Made by a program: the position numbers and the translations under genes
The notes under the pieces: generated by a model
Told to the model about the DNA's origin: nothing
Seen by the model: the letters and a program-made list of their open reading frames with translations, nothing else
The model's database searches: none
Part shown: piece by piece, positions 44,544 through 56,546 of the stretch
How the letters are laid out: every line of letters begins with the position of its first letter
How positions within the stretch are numbered: the stretch's first letter is position 1
Assembly: GCF_000350225.1 (NCBI RefSeq)
Contig: NW_005179230.1
Location: 35,954-99,953 of the forward strand
Direction of reading: 5' to 3'
DNA: 64,000 nt
Source: Chondrus crispus
Lineage: Eukaryota > Rhodophyta > Florideophyceae > Gigartinales > Gigartinaceae

Positions 44544-47500
44544 AGAGGGGAATCTCGCATGAGTCGCGAGAGGCACAGGGTCGACGTACTGTGCCCCGGG
44601 CTCAGCGTCGTTCCCCGTCTCTAAGGGAAAAATCAGACCCCGATGAGGAGGTTGTTGGATTGGTGGATAAGCCCAAAGGGCCAGCTGAGGTCAAGAAAAT
44701 TTTGAGCCGAGCCCTAGATCATCCGCTGGAAGAAGTTCGAAGACCCTGGTACAAGGTTAAGCGAAGGGAGTGTCCCGAGAAGATTTTGGTTCTTGCGCGA
44801 AAAAACTACAAAGTTTACGTGGACATTGGACCAACAGTTGGATTGATGAGCCGGGTGTTGTCTGTTTTAGACACTGGCGCGGGACCAAACCTTGTGCGAA
44901 AATCGGAACTCCCAGCTGCAATGGAATCTCTAGTGTCCTACGGACCGACCCAAGACATTGGCGACGCGAACAATAGGCCACTCCGGACTCTCGGCACACT
45001 TAGAATGCCTGTGAGGCTTGGAAAATTTGTGGCCGCAGCCGAGTTTATTGTATGCGAAAAACTAGCCGTCCCGCTAATTCTAGGCGCGGACTACTGTGAC
45101 CGGTTTGTGGAAGCAATTTATCCAAGGAAGAAAACGGTTGAGTTGGCGGATTTCTCGGAGGTTCCGATAGTTAGGCGGTTCTCGACGAGAAAAGGGAAGA
45201 AGACTCTCGTCCCGGGAGAGGACGAGAATGATGGAAAGGTGGAGCGAATTTCCCCTAAGGTAAAAGTGTCAAGAGCCACGACTATTGAGCCAGGGACGCA
45301 ACGCGTCGTGGAATGTACCTCGAAGAGGGCGGGCTTGGTTGTGGTTCAGCCGTACTCGTCGTTGTACGAAAGGCACGGGTTGACGTGCACAAATGGTTCA
45401 GGTCGAGCATGACCGGCCATTTCGTTTACTCGTTGCGAATTTTAGGATGTACCCTGTCAGGGTGCAAAAAGGCCAAGTGGTGGCAGAATTATTACCGCAC
45501 CCGAGAGCCGCGCTCGAGAGCAAAACCACCATTGGTGAAGTTCTCGGAATTCAAGAAAGGAAGAAGGAAAATTTTCCTAATTCCACCAAGACGCCTACGG
45601 GCGAGGCAAGATGCGAACCGTCGGATCAAGATCGCGAGGACCAGCAAGGAGAACGGGAGGAAAGGCTCTCTGCGACGGCAACTACGACGCCGGAGCGGCG
45701 GATTGAGCCTCCCCCGCCGGACGTGGAGGAACTCGACCTGAGCCACGTGCCGGACTGGCTGCGCGAGCGGTTCCGTCGGATGTTGGGGAAGTATTCAAGG
45801 ATGTGGGATGGGACGCTTGGCGAAATTAATACCACAGTCCATCGGATCGAGTTGATCCCCGAGACTCGTCCCATCGCACAAGCCCCGTATCGGGCCGGGC
45901 CTAAAGCCCGCGAAGTAGAAGATGCAGAGGTGCAGAAGATGTTAGAGGCAGGAGTGATAGAACCAGCGCAGTCAGAATGGGCGTCGCCCGTGTTGCTGGT
46001 GCCCAAGCCGGACGGGTCAATGCGTTTTTGCGTAGAATACCGCAGGCTGAACGCAGTGACGGTGAAGGACACGTACCCCTTACCGCGCATGGATGAGTGC
46101 CTGGACTCGCTTGGTGACACCAAGGTTTTCTCCGCGTCGGACGCGATTTCGGGATATTGGCAGATGCCTATCCCCGAGTGCGACCGCGACAAGACCGCAT
46201 TTTCGTGTCACTCAGGTCTGTATCGCTTCTCAAGAATGCCCTTCGGGCTAACCAACGCCCCAGCGACGTTCCAGAGAGCAATGGATATCCTGCTCTCTCC
46301 GTTCGGTTGGAAATGCTGTTTGGTGCATCTGGACGACATAATAATTTTTAGCAAGTCGTGGGAGGAGCACGTCGTCCACGTTGACGAAATACTGTCTGTA
46401 TTGGAAAAGGCAGGTGTGAAGCTCAAGCTTCGCAAGTGCGAATTTTTCGTGGAAAAGATCAAGTACCTGGGCCACGTCGTCCGCCCAGGTACTCTAGAAG
46501 TCGATGTCGCGCGAACCGCCGCGTTGGAACGAGTGCGGTACCCGCGAACACAGACACAGCTTAGAAGCTTCCTGGGACTTTGCGATGTCTACCACAGGTT
46601 CGTTCCACATTATGCGAAAATTGCGCAGCCTCTAAACCAACTACTGAAGAAAGGACAACCGGTTCAGTTGGAAGGATTCGACGAACCATGCAAGAAAGCT
46701 TTTCACAAGCTCAAGGGCGCCATCCTGGCACCGCCGGTGTTGGCGCTGCCGAAGAAGGACCTACCCTACTCGGTAGATACCGATGCAAGCGACTATCAAA
46801 TCGGCGCTGCATTATTTCAAACATACCCGGATGCGCAACGCAAACCCATCGGGTTCTTTTCAAGAACTTTAGCCGCAGCCGAGAGAAACTATTCTGTATC
46901 TGAAAAAGAATGCCTAGCGGTAATTTGGGCCGTACAGACTTTAAGACCATATCTATATGGCGAGCACTTCATCGTGCATACCGACCATGCCTAATTGAGG
47001 TGGTTGATGAACGTAACCGACCCCAGCGGGAGATTAATCCGATGGAGGCTCCGCCTCTCGGAATTCGATTTCGAAATCAAGTACAAGAAGGGCAAGGCGA
47101 ACAGTCAAGCTGATGCCCTGTGAAGATTACGGACTGCAGGAGAAACCGTCGACGAAATCGACGACGAAATTCCATGCTTTATGGCCAAACCGGCCGAGGG
47201 TACAGTGGAGGACGAGGAAAGTTTTGACGCGATAGACGACATCCTCGCTCTTGAGGGGGGGGACCGCCCCTGATGGCCTCGATCAATTCCAAGCTGCCAC
47301 TCCGGAGGAGCTCATTCGCGAGCAAGCCGTCGACCCCTTCTGCAACCGCATCAAGGAAGAAATGGACGCTGGAAAGTTGAGAACGTTCAGCATGGAGACC
47401 GAGGAACTCGAAGGAACTCTATGCCGTACCGCGGCGGAGTTTGTACAAGTGGTAATACCACAATCGTTAAGGGACCGCGTCCTAGGGTTGAGCCACTACG

Positions 47501-48992
47501 CAAATTGGCAGGCCACCCGGGGGGCAGGAAACTTTACAAGACTTTGAGAAGACATTTTTATTGGCCTACGATGGCCCTAGACTGCTATGCAGTCGCGAAG
47601 AATTGCGCCGCATGTGCGCGGGAGAGGGTGAAGTTAAGAAGAAACACGAAGGATATGAAGCTGTTCACGCCCAAAGCTCCGCCGGAGTTTGTCGCCATCG
47701 ACATCCTCGTCGAGCTAATTACAACTAAACGAGGAAATCGGTATATTCTCGTGATCAGCGATCGATACTCGAAACTGGTACGAACCTTACCGTTGAAGAA
47801 GATATCAGCTGCGAACATCGCACAAGCCTTCGTTCACCATTGGGTATTCGTGTACCGACCGCCGTTCAAGCTGCTGTCCGACAATGGAACACAGTTCACG
47901 ACCCGGTTCTTTCAGAATGTCTGCCGAATTCTCGGCATACGCAATGTGTTCACGACTACGTACCACCCGCAAGCCAACGGCCAAGTTGAGAGGTTTAACC
48001 GCACGCTGACTTCCGCGTTGCGAAAATACGTTGGAGAACATCCCAAGGACTGGGACCTATTTAGCGACGCTGTGACGTTCGCATAAAACACGCAAGTTCA
48101 TCGAACTACGAATATCGCGCCCTTCGAGCTGGTGTTAGCTCGGGCGCTGAGAAGCATTGCGTTACAAGCACAGCCACGTTTGGAAGGATTTAGCTCGAAT
48201 CGAGCGTACTACCTAAAATGGCAGTCGTGGTTGGAAAGCCTGATGAAAGGCGCTGATAAGAGCCTGCGAAAAGAACAAGCACGGTACAAGCGAAACTTCG
48301 ACGCACGCCTTCGCAAACCGCAATATGAGATCCCACCGGGGTCCTACGTGTTCCTTCGGAAGGAGCAGGGCACGGCTAGCGAACCGAAACACAAGCTGGC
48401 ACAAGTCGCCAAAGGACCTTATCAGGTCCGAAGATCGGATCAACATACGGTAGTCATTGCCATTGGCGATCAGGAGGAACGCGTATCGCGAGACAGGGTG
48501 GAGTTAGCCCCAAGCCCGATGGACTATGCGCCGATAACTGGCCTACGGCAAGCGCTACAGTTCCTGGCAGAGCCGGAGCTAAACGAATGAGGAGAGGTAA
48601 TGGAAGACGAGGAACGTCCTCACACCCGTGCGCCTACGACGGAGGACCACGATAATTTATTTGGTCGAACGCCGACAGCGGAGACACCTCCAGACCTACG
48701 CGAGTTCGGAAAGTCCAGAGAGGAAGATGAGTTGGAAGATCTTCGGAAGGGAGAAGGACAGTTGGACACGCAGGAAGAAGGAACCGAGAGTCAGGAGTAT
48801 GTGATCGACAAGATCGTGGACCATGGCTACGACGAGGAGAAATTAATTCTCAAAGTGAGGTGGTATTGGTATACCATCGAGGACGCAACGTGGGAACCTA
48901 TTGAGCAGATCCCCCGCAGCGCGGTAGTCACATATTTCCGAAGGAAAAGGCTGCCTTTACCCACGCAAGCGTCGCACGCACAACCGGGATAG
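44544..48992 (+). pseudogene. pol: Gypsy-C Pol: protease, RT, RNase H, integrase, chromodomain, disrupted
   Basis: The frame is -1 to gag, as in Gypsy-A, and open across the gag stop. Protease has an intact DTGAG (VLDTGAGPNLVRK, near 44867). A frameshift occurs near 45390. RT motif A reads FSASDAISGYW, and the catalytic box is HLDD instead of YLDD (near 46319). RNase H is cut by TAA at 46992-46994 and a TGA near 47118. Integrase is shifted near 47260-47550, then shows CAAC, AIDIL, SDNGTQF and GQVERFN, with TAA at 48084-48086. A further TGA at 48588-48590 precedes the chromodomain (LKVRWYWYTIEDATWEP, about 48855-48905). Domain order and length match a chromovirus-like Pol; it cannot make a working product. 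Confidence 0.9.
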
Positions 48993-49650
48993 CCATCGTA
49001 AATAGAATTAGTAGGTTAGAGACAACAGAGAGGTCAGAACTTCGAGGAAGAAACACATCTACGGGGTTCGCAGATAAGGAGGTTGAAGGAAAAAAGAGCA
49101 AGGCAGAGAAGCGAGACTGTATCCTTGGATGAGGCATTGAGCCTCTCGGAAAACACACCCGCCTCATCACGGTATGCACGAGAAATGACGTTTCGAACGG
49201 ACGGTCCGCCCGCGTGGGGGATGATGAAATCAAAAATATATATACATATATATGCGTGTCGACAACAAACCGCTGAACAGATGACACAAGTGAGAAATCG
49301 ATTCCAGCCATGCTGTGAAATTATAATCAAAAAGCGGGAAAAATTACTACAGCTGTAGTACGCACGTGAAGTGGTGATCGTTTGCCACAGTCGGCGACAT
49401 AACTATTCTAAGTCGCCCCGCAGCTAAGTCCCACCCGACCCCACACGAAGCCGACCGTCACACTCACTGCTAACACACGGCCCATGCTCGACGAGCACGA
49501 AGACCCGTCCAAAGGGACCACCCTCAGAAGAGCGCGGCTACGAATTCACCCCGCGATGACCGACGCCGACACTCACAACCGGTCCTATTTGTCCAGAACG
49601 ATCCACTTAGCACTTACCCATCATGATTTCTCTTCAACTCTGTCGTTTCT

Positions 49651-50286
49651 TTGTTTCTTTATTTTATTTTATTTTCCTCTTTTCTGTTTTGTTATTGTTC
49701 TGTTTTAGTTATTTTTATTTTTTGTGTTGGCAAGGAGACGACCCCGCACTGCGGGGGTCGATCAGAAGAACCTACAAGGACACTTCCGAAGGAAGCGAAG
49801 ACAGGGGTAATCAGCGAGGAAGGGGAACGTCGACGACGCGGCGAGGTGGAGCGCGAAGAGCAAGGCGCGTACGGTGGTGATGAGATCCAGCCAAATCTCA
49901 TCTCAGGTGCGAAATGGATTGAAACCCAAGGGATAATCTCGGGGGAGAGTAACGACATCTTACAATGTGGGAACGCAACCGACGGCAGCTTGCTAAATAC
50001 TGCTGAGAGCCGTGAACCTGTTCCCAGCAATTCGAACGAGGAAACTATGAGGGAAGACAACGTGGCTGTCGAGTGCACCGAATCGATGCCAGGTAATAAT
50101 GACGTCGTCTGTATTGAGCTGTACCAAGGGAACTTTTCTACAGTCCTTAATGAGGTCTCATCGAGAGTTATTCCAGCTTCGCATAGTCGTCGCGACCGGG
50201 GAAGGCCTATTCTACTAAGGGCGTCGAGCACTCTAAATATAGCCTTTATGAGGCACAAGTCGAGGGAACTGCAGCGTATGGGTTAG
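49651..50286 (+). CDS. Hypothetical ORF with hydrophobic N-terminus in Gypsy-C
   Basis: 211 codons. Residues 1-27 are almost entirely Phe, Leu, Tyr, Cys, Val and Ile (FLYFILFSSFLFCYCSVLVI), and the rest is hydrophilic and acidic without a second membrane segment. The hydrophobic part is encoded by the T-rich stretch, so it could be an accidental translation of a splice-acceptor polypyrimidine tract. If the tract is an acceptor, a spliced RNA would begin the frame after 49735. No envelope fold, furin site or fusion peptide is visible. Function unknown. Confidence 0.25.
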   Translation: MFLYFILFSSFLFCYCSVLVIFIFCVGKETTPHCGGRSEEPTRTLPKEAKTGVISEEGERRRRGEVEREEQGAYGGDEIQPNLISGAKWIETQGIISGESNDILQCGNATDGSLLNTAESREPVPSNSNEETMREDNVAVECTESMPGNNDVVCIELYQGNFSTVLNEVSSRVIPASHSRRDRGRPILLRASSTLNIAFMRHKSRELQRMG

Positions 50287-52540
50287 GTAAGTCCGTGAAA
50301 CCTCCCCTTCCCCGGGAACAACGACGGCACATTCTTTTGGGAGGCGCATGGAGGACGGAGCCAGACTGGCGGGCGGGTTCCCGGCCAATCGAGGGAGAAG
50401 ATGTGGAAAAGAGGCTGTTCATGTGCTCGTGCACTCGAGCGAGGCGAGTCGAGAGGAAGTGGGTGATGCGAGATGCGACAATGTCGTGGAGGAGATATTA
50501 GAAGCATGATGGGAATTGTCGCTTGCCCTGCCCATGGTTGGAACAAGGAACGGGAGCAGAAGGAACGTACCTCGCAAGGGTGAAGGAACGTGACACGATT
50601 CACGGGGAGAGTCCGAAGGACGAATATTTGTCGTCGGACGGGACCTCAAATGAGCCACTAGATACTACAGAGGTGATTTTGGAAAATGCCACTCCGGGAT
50701 ACCTCCGAGTTCACCTCAACATCACATCGTGAAGAAAGACGAGCACGGCACAGCCAAATTGAGACACAGGACATCATTTGGAATTTTTATCAAAAATTGA
50801 GGAAAGGATATTGCTGATCGGACTTGCGAGATGAGGGGATACCCTGACGACAAGTGCAAGTTTATGCCAGCACAACCCCCCCTCCCCGCCGAATTTCTTT
50901 TCACCAAGTACGCGGACTGCACGACCAGTGTTATTGTTGTTGCAGAAGAAAGAGTGAGGGTCGAGCTCGTTATTCTGGTGTGCGGACGGAACATGTCGTT
51001 GGCGACGAAGACGCCGCAACCAAGACTCGGAGCACACGCGAAGTCGTCGCGCAGATTGCGAAACGCGACCCACCGAAAGGATCACCATGTAAACCGCTCA
51101 CCAACAAAAGTTGCCCAGGTGAGGCAATTCGAACAAGTCCAATATTCTATCAGAAGGCATGAGAAGGACAAGAGGGAACTGAGCACGTCTCGGAATACGC
51201 ACGCTGAAATGACGACACCGATCCGATGGGACGAGTCCTTGTGAACTCGCACACTCGCATTCGCTGCGTCGCAGCAGCCGCAAAGAAAGACATATGCATT
51301 CCTCCTACACGCCATCGCCTGTAGAGTTCGGTATGCGTCGGTGTGACGCCAGACGGTACCTTCAAAGGCAGGAAGGGGCAGGGCGATGTAGGGAAATTAT
51401 TTATGATCTACCCACGGACTAATGAGACTTACGAGACGGCTGTACGTCGCTACAAGTGTGCCTGTCAGGGGGATCCTTGTGGTAAGTTCGACAAGTGTAC
51501 CGAAGTGACGCGAGGTGGCTTGTGAAAATCACGTCGGAGCCACAATTATGATCGGGCAAGCTCGCACCGAGCTCCCCGAGCGGCGATCGTCGGTCGGTTA
51601 GTAGCACGAACCGCTTGGGACAGTGCGCGAGTCAACACGCGGACACACACGGCACGAGGTAGGCGAATTGTTTCGTCATTTTTTTTGTTCACTTCGATGA
51701 CAAAAATCTGCTCGACGTCGTCATCAAGGAGGTCACCCGGGCGCCATACCCCCACCACCAAATTTAAGAGGTCGAAAACGGTGCCGCCTTGGACCAAGGA
51801 TCATGGGTTTGAGTGATTACCTTCGAGTTCAGCTGCGAATGGGGCAAGTACGGCAGCACAGACGCACGCTCTATATTCACTGTAAGGGCGAAAGAAAATT
51901 CTACGTCGGCACTGCAGACTGGCAAGATTGTAAGTTTCGAGTCCGCACGTCATGCAATGACGCCGTGATAACGTTTTAGATGAGCGAAAGAAATGATCAG
52001 GCGGAGTACAGTACATCCGCGAGGAGCAAGGTTGTGGTTTCGCCAACTATGTGCCATGCTACTCCTGAGATTGTCAACCCGTTGGCTTCTGACGTAAAAC
52101 GTCGTTCAAAGATCGTTGTGGATCAAATAAACGGGATGAAATCCGGTGGATCGGAAGGTGAAGAGCCCAAATAGCTCGTAAGCGACCTGGCTGGTCGGCG
52201 GCGCGCAAGTGCAAAAATGTGTTCGATTCTTTTTTGGAGGTTGTTCTTCCCCGATATTGACCTCTGTGAGGTTGTGGAAACTGAAACTTTCTTTTTTTCA
52301 AGAAGCAAGGAATTTTTGGTCCGTGTTTGAAACAGGTCGAGGATTGAAGTGGTGGAGGAAGAATATCCAGGCACCGAGGGACCGAAGGAGTTTGTGTACG
52401 GCTACTACCTGAAAACTGAAGCACGGACTGAGGGGGAGCTACGGAATCCTTCAATGGGAGAAGATGTTGAATGACGTTGTGTATATACGCACAGGGCATT
52501 AGACCAGGGACGGGTCGACACAGTTCACCGGTCTAGTGAT

Positions 52541-53110
52541 TCATGAGGAGTCAGGACCCCTGTTATGGAATTCGTCGGTGCTGTTAACACAGATGTAAAT
52601 AGGCTGAGAAGCAGCGGTGGTAGGTGGTCTTGATGAAGTTTTCGAGGATGCCCAATGCGCGAGAAAAGAGGACGTAAGTGAGGAATTCGAAGAGGTAAAA
52701 AGGAAGTGACGTAGGATGGAGGTGGGTATAGCGATGCAGGCGCGCCAGTCAAAGGTGTGAACGGCCTGCAAAGGGAGGTTACCGGGCAACATGCCCGCAT
52801 CATCGGCGAAATTATTTTTGATGCCGTCGAGGTCGCCGACGCCCACAGAGGAGAACCATTGAGCAGAAGCAAACAGGGCTGCGTTATCACGCATGGTTTT
52901 GTTCTGCAGCTCCTCGAGCGAAGGATGACGGCGGGCTACCCAAGAGGAATGGTAGCCCGGATGGAAGGCCGGCTCGGTAGGGTTGGTAACAGGGGGTAGA
53001 CGGGGTATGGGAGGAAGACCCCGGGGCACTCCGGACTTGCGAGGAAAACCAACACCCGGACGTCTACGGGTGGCACTATCGTCCGAGTGTTCCGATGGAG
53101 AACGAAGCAT
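52541..53110 (-). CDS. Hypothetical antisense ORF next to the Gypsy-C 3' LTR
   Basis: 189 codons on the minus strand, starting 126 bp inside the 3' LTR edge with MLRSPSEHSDDSATRRRPGV. The first 110 residues have normal composition, with PSLEELQNKTMRDNAALFAS and VGVGDLDGIKNNF, unlike the Arg/Pro-rich noise of most minus-strand frames here. No known domain. Antisense ORFs between integrase and the 3' LTR are known from plant Tat/Ogre elements; whether this is comparable is inference. It would need antisense transcription from or near the 3' LTR. Confidence 0.4.
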   Translation of the reverse strand: MLRSPSEHSDDSATRRRPGVGFPRKSGVPRGLPPIPRLPPVTNPTEPAFHPGYHSSWVARRHPSLEELQNKTMRDNAALFASAQWFSSVGVGDLDGIKNNFADDAGMLPGNLPLQAVHTFDWRACIAIPTSILRHFLFTSSNSSLTSSFLAHWASSKTSSRPPTTAASQPIYICVNSTDEFHNRGPDSS

Positions 53111-53235
53111 GGTATTTTCGTCTTACCCTTGCTAGAACGCCGCGCAGAGTGGTTGATGACTGGGAAACACGGTCAGCAGTGGCAGGAGATTATACGATGG
53201 CTGGGCGTTGCGCAAGGGCGCTCAGAAGGGGGATA

Positions 53236-54200
53236 TGTAGTGCAATACGCACCTGAAAAGGGGGGTGAAAAGAAAGGAAAATATTTGGATATGAAAAGTG
53301 GTCCGGATTGGGGGACACACGTGTGAATAATTGCACAGTTTTAATTTTTAATTATTTTATTTTATTTAGTCAATTAGTTGGCATTAATTTTGCTGACATT
53401 AGATTAGATCTAGGATCTAGCGCCGCGAGCTACTGTAGTGGCTCCGGCGGGGCGATATATACCTTAGCCCTCTGACGACCAAGTCAGTAAAGGTAACCCG
53501 AGTTGCCAGAGTCTGATATCGCCTTGGTTGAAGTCCGTCTTTTACAAGACATTCCCTTTAACTACAGATTACTTTATCCTTTGCGCTCGGGGGTCCCCTT
53601 TTTCCTTATCAATTTTCCTTTATTTCCCTATCCTAATTTCCCTTAATCTTGAGTTGGTCCCACCTTGTAGGATTGCGATCCGCAACGTGACGTCATTTGC
53701 CATCGGGCTTCTGTGTTGGTGCACCAGTGGTGCTTTTCTCAGTGTTGGTTCCATCGGAATCTGGTTGCGAACGATCCGTTGTTGGTACTTTGCAATCGGG
53801 CAGTACGACGGTGTAGCGCTGCTACATTTTCTTCTTTCCCGACGGGCTACGTTGCGACGTCCCCGTCGAAGACCTTATCAAGGGTATAAGGTGTACAAGG
53901 CGCTCTTCGAGCATTGGATTTACGGCCCATCGGACCAGGTTTACCTAAACACCCCTCCGAACTCGTCGAGCAGTTGCCTTTAAAAGTCTCTACCACCAAT
54001 TACCGATCCCGGGCTGGGCCCTTCTCTTTGCCCCCCCTATCAGAGATCCGAGCTATTGCGGGCCGCAAACCCGCTTAAAGAGGACAGGGAGCTTCGAACA
54101 CTACGTAGCGCTGTGCCGTTGGCAGTTGTTGTTTTTGTTGCTGTTGTTTGTGTTGGACCGTTGGACCTTGGTCTCTGCCTGACAGGCGCATTGCACTACA
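53236..54200 (+). repeat. Gypsy-C 3' LTR
   Basis: 965 bp, same termini as 41152-42120, about two dozen differences by eye. Followed by the TSD CACCT at 54201-54205. Confidence 0.95.
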
Positions 54201-55667
54201 CACCTTGCCCCTGTTCTGGATAAACCAATCGCGGTCTACCCATATCGAGAGAGCGGCGGTATCTACCAGCACCCACATCTCCTTTTCACACACGCTCACA
54301 TTGACCACCACGTCTTCTGTCTCCTCAACCCCTTGCGACACTGGCTCTTGGCATGCGCATACCATCTCCTTCTTGTCACTCAGTGCCACGTTCTGGCCAT
54401 TGCGCCCTAGATTCGTTTTGGGGTCGGACCTGCAGAGCTTCGCTGGTCCCCCTTCTCTCTCCCCGTCACCAGCTTATCTGCATTCTTCTTCTCGCAGTAC
54501 CTTGAGATATGCCCAAGTTTCTGACAGTAATGACAGCGTACGTGAGCAAAGCGATCCATCACGCCCAATGTGTCAGCTCTGCCCGTCTCTGCCTGGACCT
54601 GCTCACTTTCGCGTTCTTCGCAGACCGCCTCATGGCGGGTCCCTTGTACAGTGGACAAGCTCGAGACTCTGCACATTACTTCGTCAAATGTGCCTCACAC
54701 CAGTTTGGCCTGGTCTTGTAGTCGGGGTGGAAGCCCGTTCTTGAGGTGATTGAGCAGCAGGCCGTCATCGACGGCGCCTGGGAGCAATAGAGCAGCAGAA
54801 CGGAGACGCAAGGCGAACTTCTCAAACGTCTCTCGTTTCTCGTTCCATGTCATCGCGAAAACCCGGTCACGCAATGTAGACTGGTGAATATCGTTGCAAA
54901 GCCTATTTCCAAGCATGTCCCATAACTCCTCGCTGCTAGCATGGGGGTTGAATCCGGCCACCTCCTCATAGACAAACCTAGCGTTTCCGTCAAATGCAAG
55001 CGGTGGTAACCTCTTCTTGCCAACCTTACTGGTCGGAAAATCCTTTGTCAAACGGTCCCACGAGCGCCTCGCAATAAAGAACGAGCGTTCATCAATACGC
55101 TTACAGCGAGCACTCAACATGCCTTTCTGTTATGTCCTGTAGGCGACATGGGTGGGGTAAACGGTGTACTCTGAGTCTGCTGCGACATCCTGATCGTTCT
55201 CATGATTTGCAAATCATGACTCGTGAGTCTTTTTGAGGCGTAGGGGCGGAGTTGCGGCCCACAATGCCATGATGGCTTGCAGATCCTTTACAAGTCCCCA
55301 CGTCACGGTGTAACTCATCGCCGTTGACAGTTAAATCACCGTCCTGGGCGAATCCCTTCCGCGGAGAAAACCGAGGAGTCGGTCTCTCCTGTACGCATGA
55401 AATGGCATCAAACAGCATGGAAAGAATACTCTCGATCCTTTCTAGCGTCGAATTCGTGTCTGGTGCAGCTATCTGCTCATGCGCGGGAACAGAGGCTTCC
55501 TCGGGTACGCAGTCCGTTTTTGCCACCTCACAGGCCGCCCCGTACTCATTTGGGCCCTTACAGTTGTCTGCATCCCTTGATCCGTCAGCGGAACCTTGTG
55601 CATCACGACCGGCATCGATCGGCTCGTCTTCCCTGGGATTCGCGCGCGTCCTTAGCACCATCTTCAA
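54201..55667 (-). pseudogene. Gypsy-B Gag and protease active site
   Basis: From 55667: an N-terminal region (MKMVLRTRANPREDEPIDAG), then after a frame change the capsid-like part 55120-54695 (FFIARRSWDRLTKDFPTSKV, EELWDMLGNRLCNDIHQS, LLLNHLKNGLPPRLQ). A TGA (complement of 54695-54697) interrupts the frame, which then continues to a CCHC knuckle (CHYCQKLGHISRYC, about 54540-54500). After a second frame change the retropepsin site reads LVDTAALSIWVD, with DTA where DTG is usual. Gypsy-C cuts the protease right after it, and the remainder is at 41151-40980. Confidence 0.88.
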
Positions 55668-55745
55668 AAATCACAAACAAAACACAGCGTCCCTTATGAG
55701 ATCTCCTGCCGCAGTTCACACCTCCGGGCCTTAAAAACGTTCTTA

Positions 55746-56390
55746 TGTTGCAGGTTGTCCTCCCGCAAGCGCTTCAAGCAGAGCGGTCGCCGCGAAACAC
55801 ACTAGAAGTCCCACAGCTGTAACCCAAATAAACAAACTCGCTGTTCAAAGGTTAGCAACGCTACAGTGCGACAACATAATCAGTAGCGACACAGCCACAC
55901 CGCTACAATGACAGCAGTGAAGGACCAGCCACACAGCCCGTACAGTCGCAGCAACGAATCCGTTGCTCTTGGCTCAACACTCCTGTTGTTGATGTCCTCT
56001 ACATCCCTGTGGGTGTCACTTCCCTTAAGTAGACATGGACCTACTCTAATTCTTCACACCCTCCGAGGCCCGACGCCCCTTCACCCTCTGTCTCCTCTCT
56101 CCCGACACCCGCACTCCAGATCCTCCGGGCATCGACACCTCTCCAGGACCTCTACATAATCCTTGTTACGTCCGCGCCCGTTCCTCGGTCTGCTACCTCA
56201 CACACGCCCGATCGCTGTTCCCGACAGCGGCTGACGCGTCCAATTGCGATTTGTACCGAGGTTGGTCTGCGGCCTGTTGATGGAGAGTTCTGGTCTAGAA
56301 CCGGGACGCCTGCCGCTCTGTGTAAGCTCACTGCCACCACATTGCCAGTGTAAGCCTTTCATTGACGTCCTACAATGCCAATTTGCAACA
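55746..56390 (-). repeat. Gypsy-B 5' LTR
   Basis: 645 bp, matching 23737-24381. The gag side is at 55745. No obvious tRNA-complementary stretch was recognised immediately inside the LTR. Confidence 0.92.
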
Positions 56391-56546
56391 GTACCCTCGG
56401 ACATTGGTGAGTCGGTGTTCAATCTGAGTTTCATTTTAAAGGGCGCTCCGGACGAGCACCTACCAAGCTTTCTAACCATCTTTACAGTGTAGCAGCTGTG
56501 AGACGGGGATTTGCCACAAATTCGGCATTATTGTGCAAGTCCTGTC
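56391..56546. other. Right flank of Gypsy-B, unassigned
   Basis: 156 bp between Gypsy-B and Copia-D. One frame is open from the junction to a stop at 56490-56492 (DIGESVFNLSFILKGAPDEH). It may belong to the sequence both elements inserted into; no identification is possible. Confidence 0.4.

Larger units (their letters stand above)
48993..53235 (+). other. Extra 3' region of Gypsy-C, 4.2 kb
   Basis: No standard domain. It holds a long T-rich stretch (49620-49735) ending in GGCAAG, then a GC hairpin (about 49737-49760) and a 211-codon frame with a hydrophobic start. A Cys-rich frame lies at 51343-51525 (CACQGDPCGKFDKC), and a minus-strand frame at 52541-53110. Gypsy-A has a region of similar size at the same place, but I see no clear sequence similarity between the two. 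Confidence 0.6.
41152..54200 (+). mobile_element. Gypsy-C, chromodomain Ty3/gypsy retrotransposon, decayed
   Basis: 13.0 kb with LTRs of 969 and 965 bp, TSD CACCT, a primer-binding site like that of Gypsy-A, gag, pol with chromodomain, and a 4.2-kb extra 3' region. By eye the LTRs differ at about two dozen positions (about 97.5% identical). Pol has at least three nonsense codons and several frameshifts. Gag and pol are related to those of Gypsy-A in layout but strongly diverged, and the LTRs are unrelated. Confidence 0.94.
23737..56390 (-). mobile_element. Gypsy-B, Ty3/gypsy retrotransposon carrying three nested insertions
   Basis: The two 645-bp LTRs at 23737-24381 and 55746-56390 begin TGTTGCAGG and end TTTGCAACA on the plus strand. 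Between them, on the minus strand, are gag, protease, RT, RNase H, integrase and a chromodomain-like C-terminus. Removing Gypsy-A, the solo LTR and Gypsy-C with one TSD copy each leaves about 6.3 kb, normal for Ty3/gypsy. The flanks share GTAC as a 4-bp TSD within a near-palindromic target. By eye the LTRs differ at roughly 18 of 645 positions. Nonsense, frameshift and catalytic-site changes make it inactive. Confidence 0.92.

Noticed and set aside
44544-48590. Reassigned stop codons (alternative genetic code)
   Set aside because: Stops in Gypsy-C fall where different amino acids are expected in relatives, and intact Gypsy-A needs only the standard code.
49651-50286. Envelope gene in Gypsy-C
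   Set aside because: Only one hydrophobic segment, encoded by a T-rich tract; no cleavage site, fusion peptide or C-terminal anchor.
41152-54200. Repeat-induced point mutation (C to T) as the cause of decay
   Set aside because: Stops are not all explained by C-to-T changes, indels are frequent, and LTR differences show no clear transition excess by eye.
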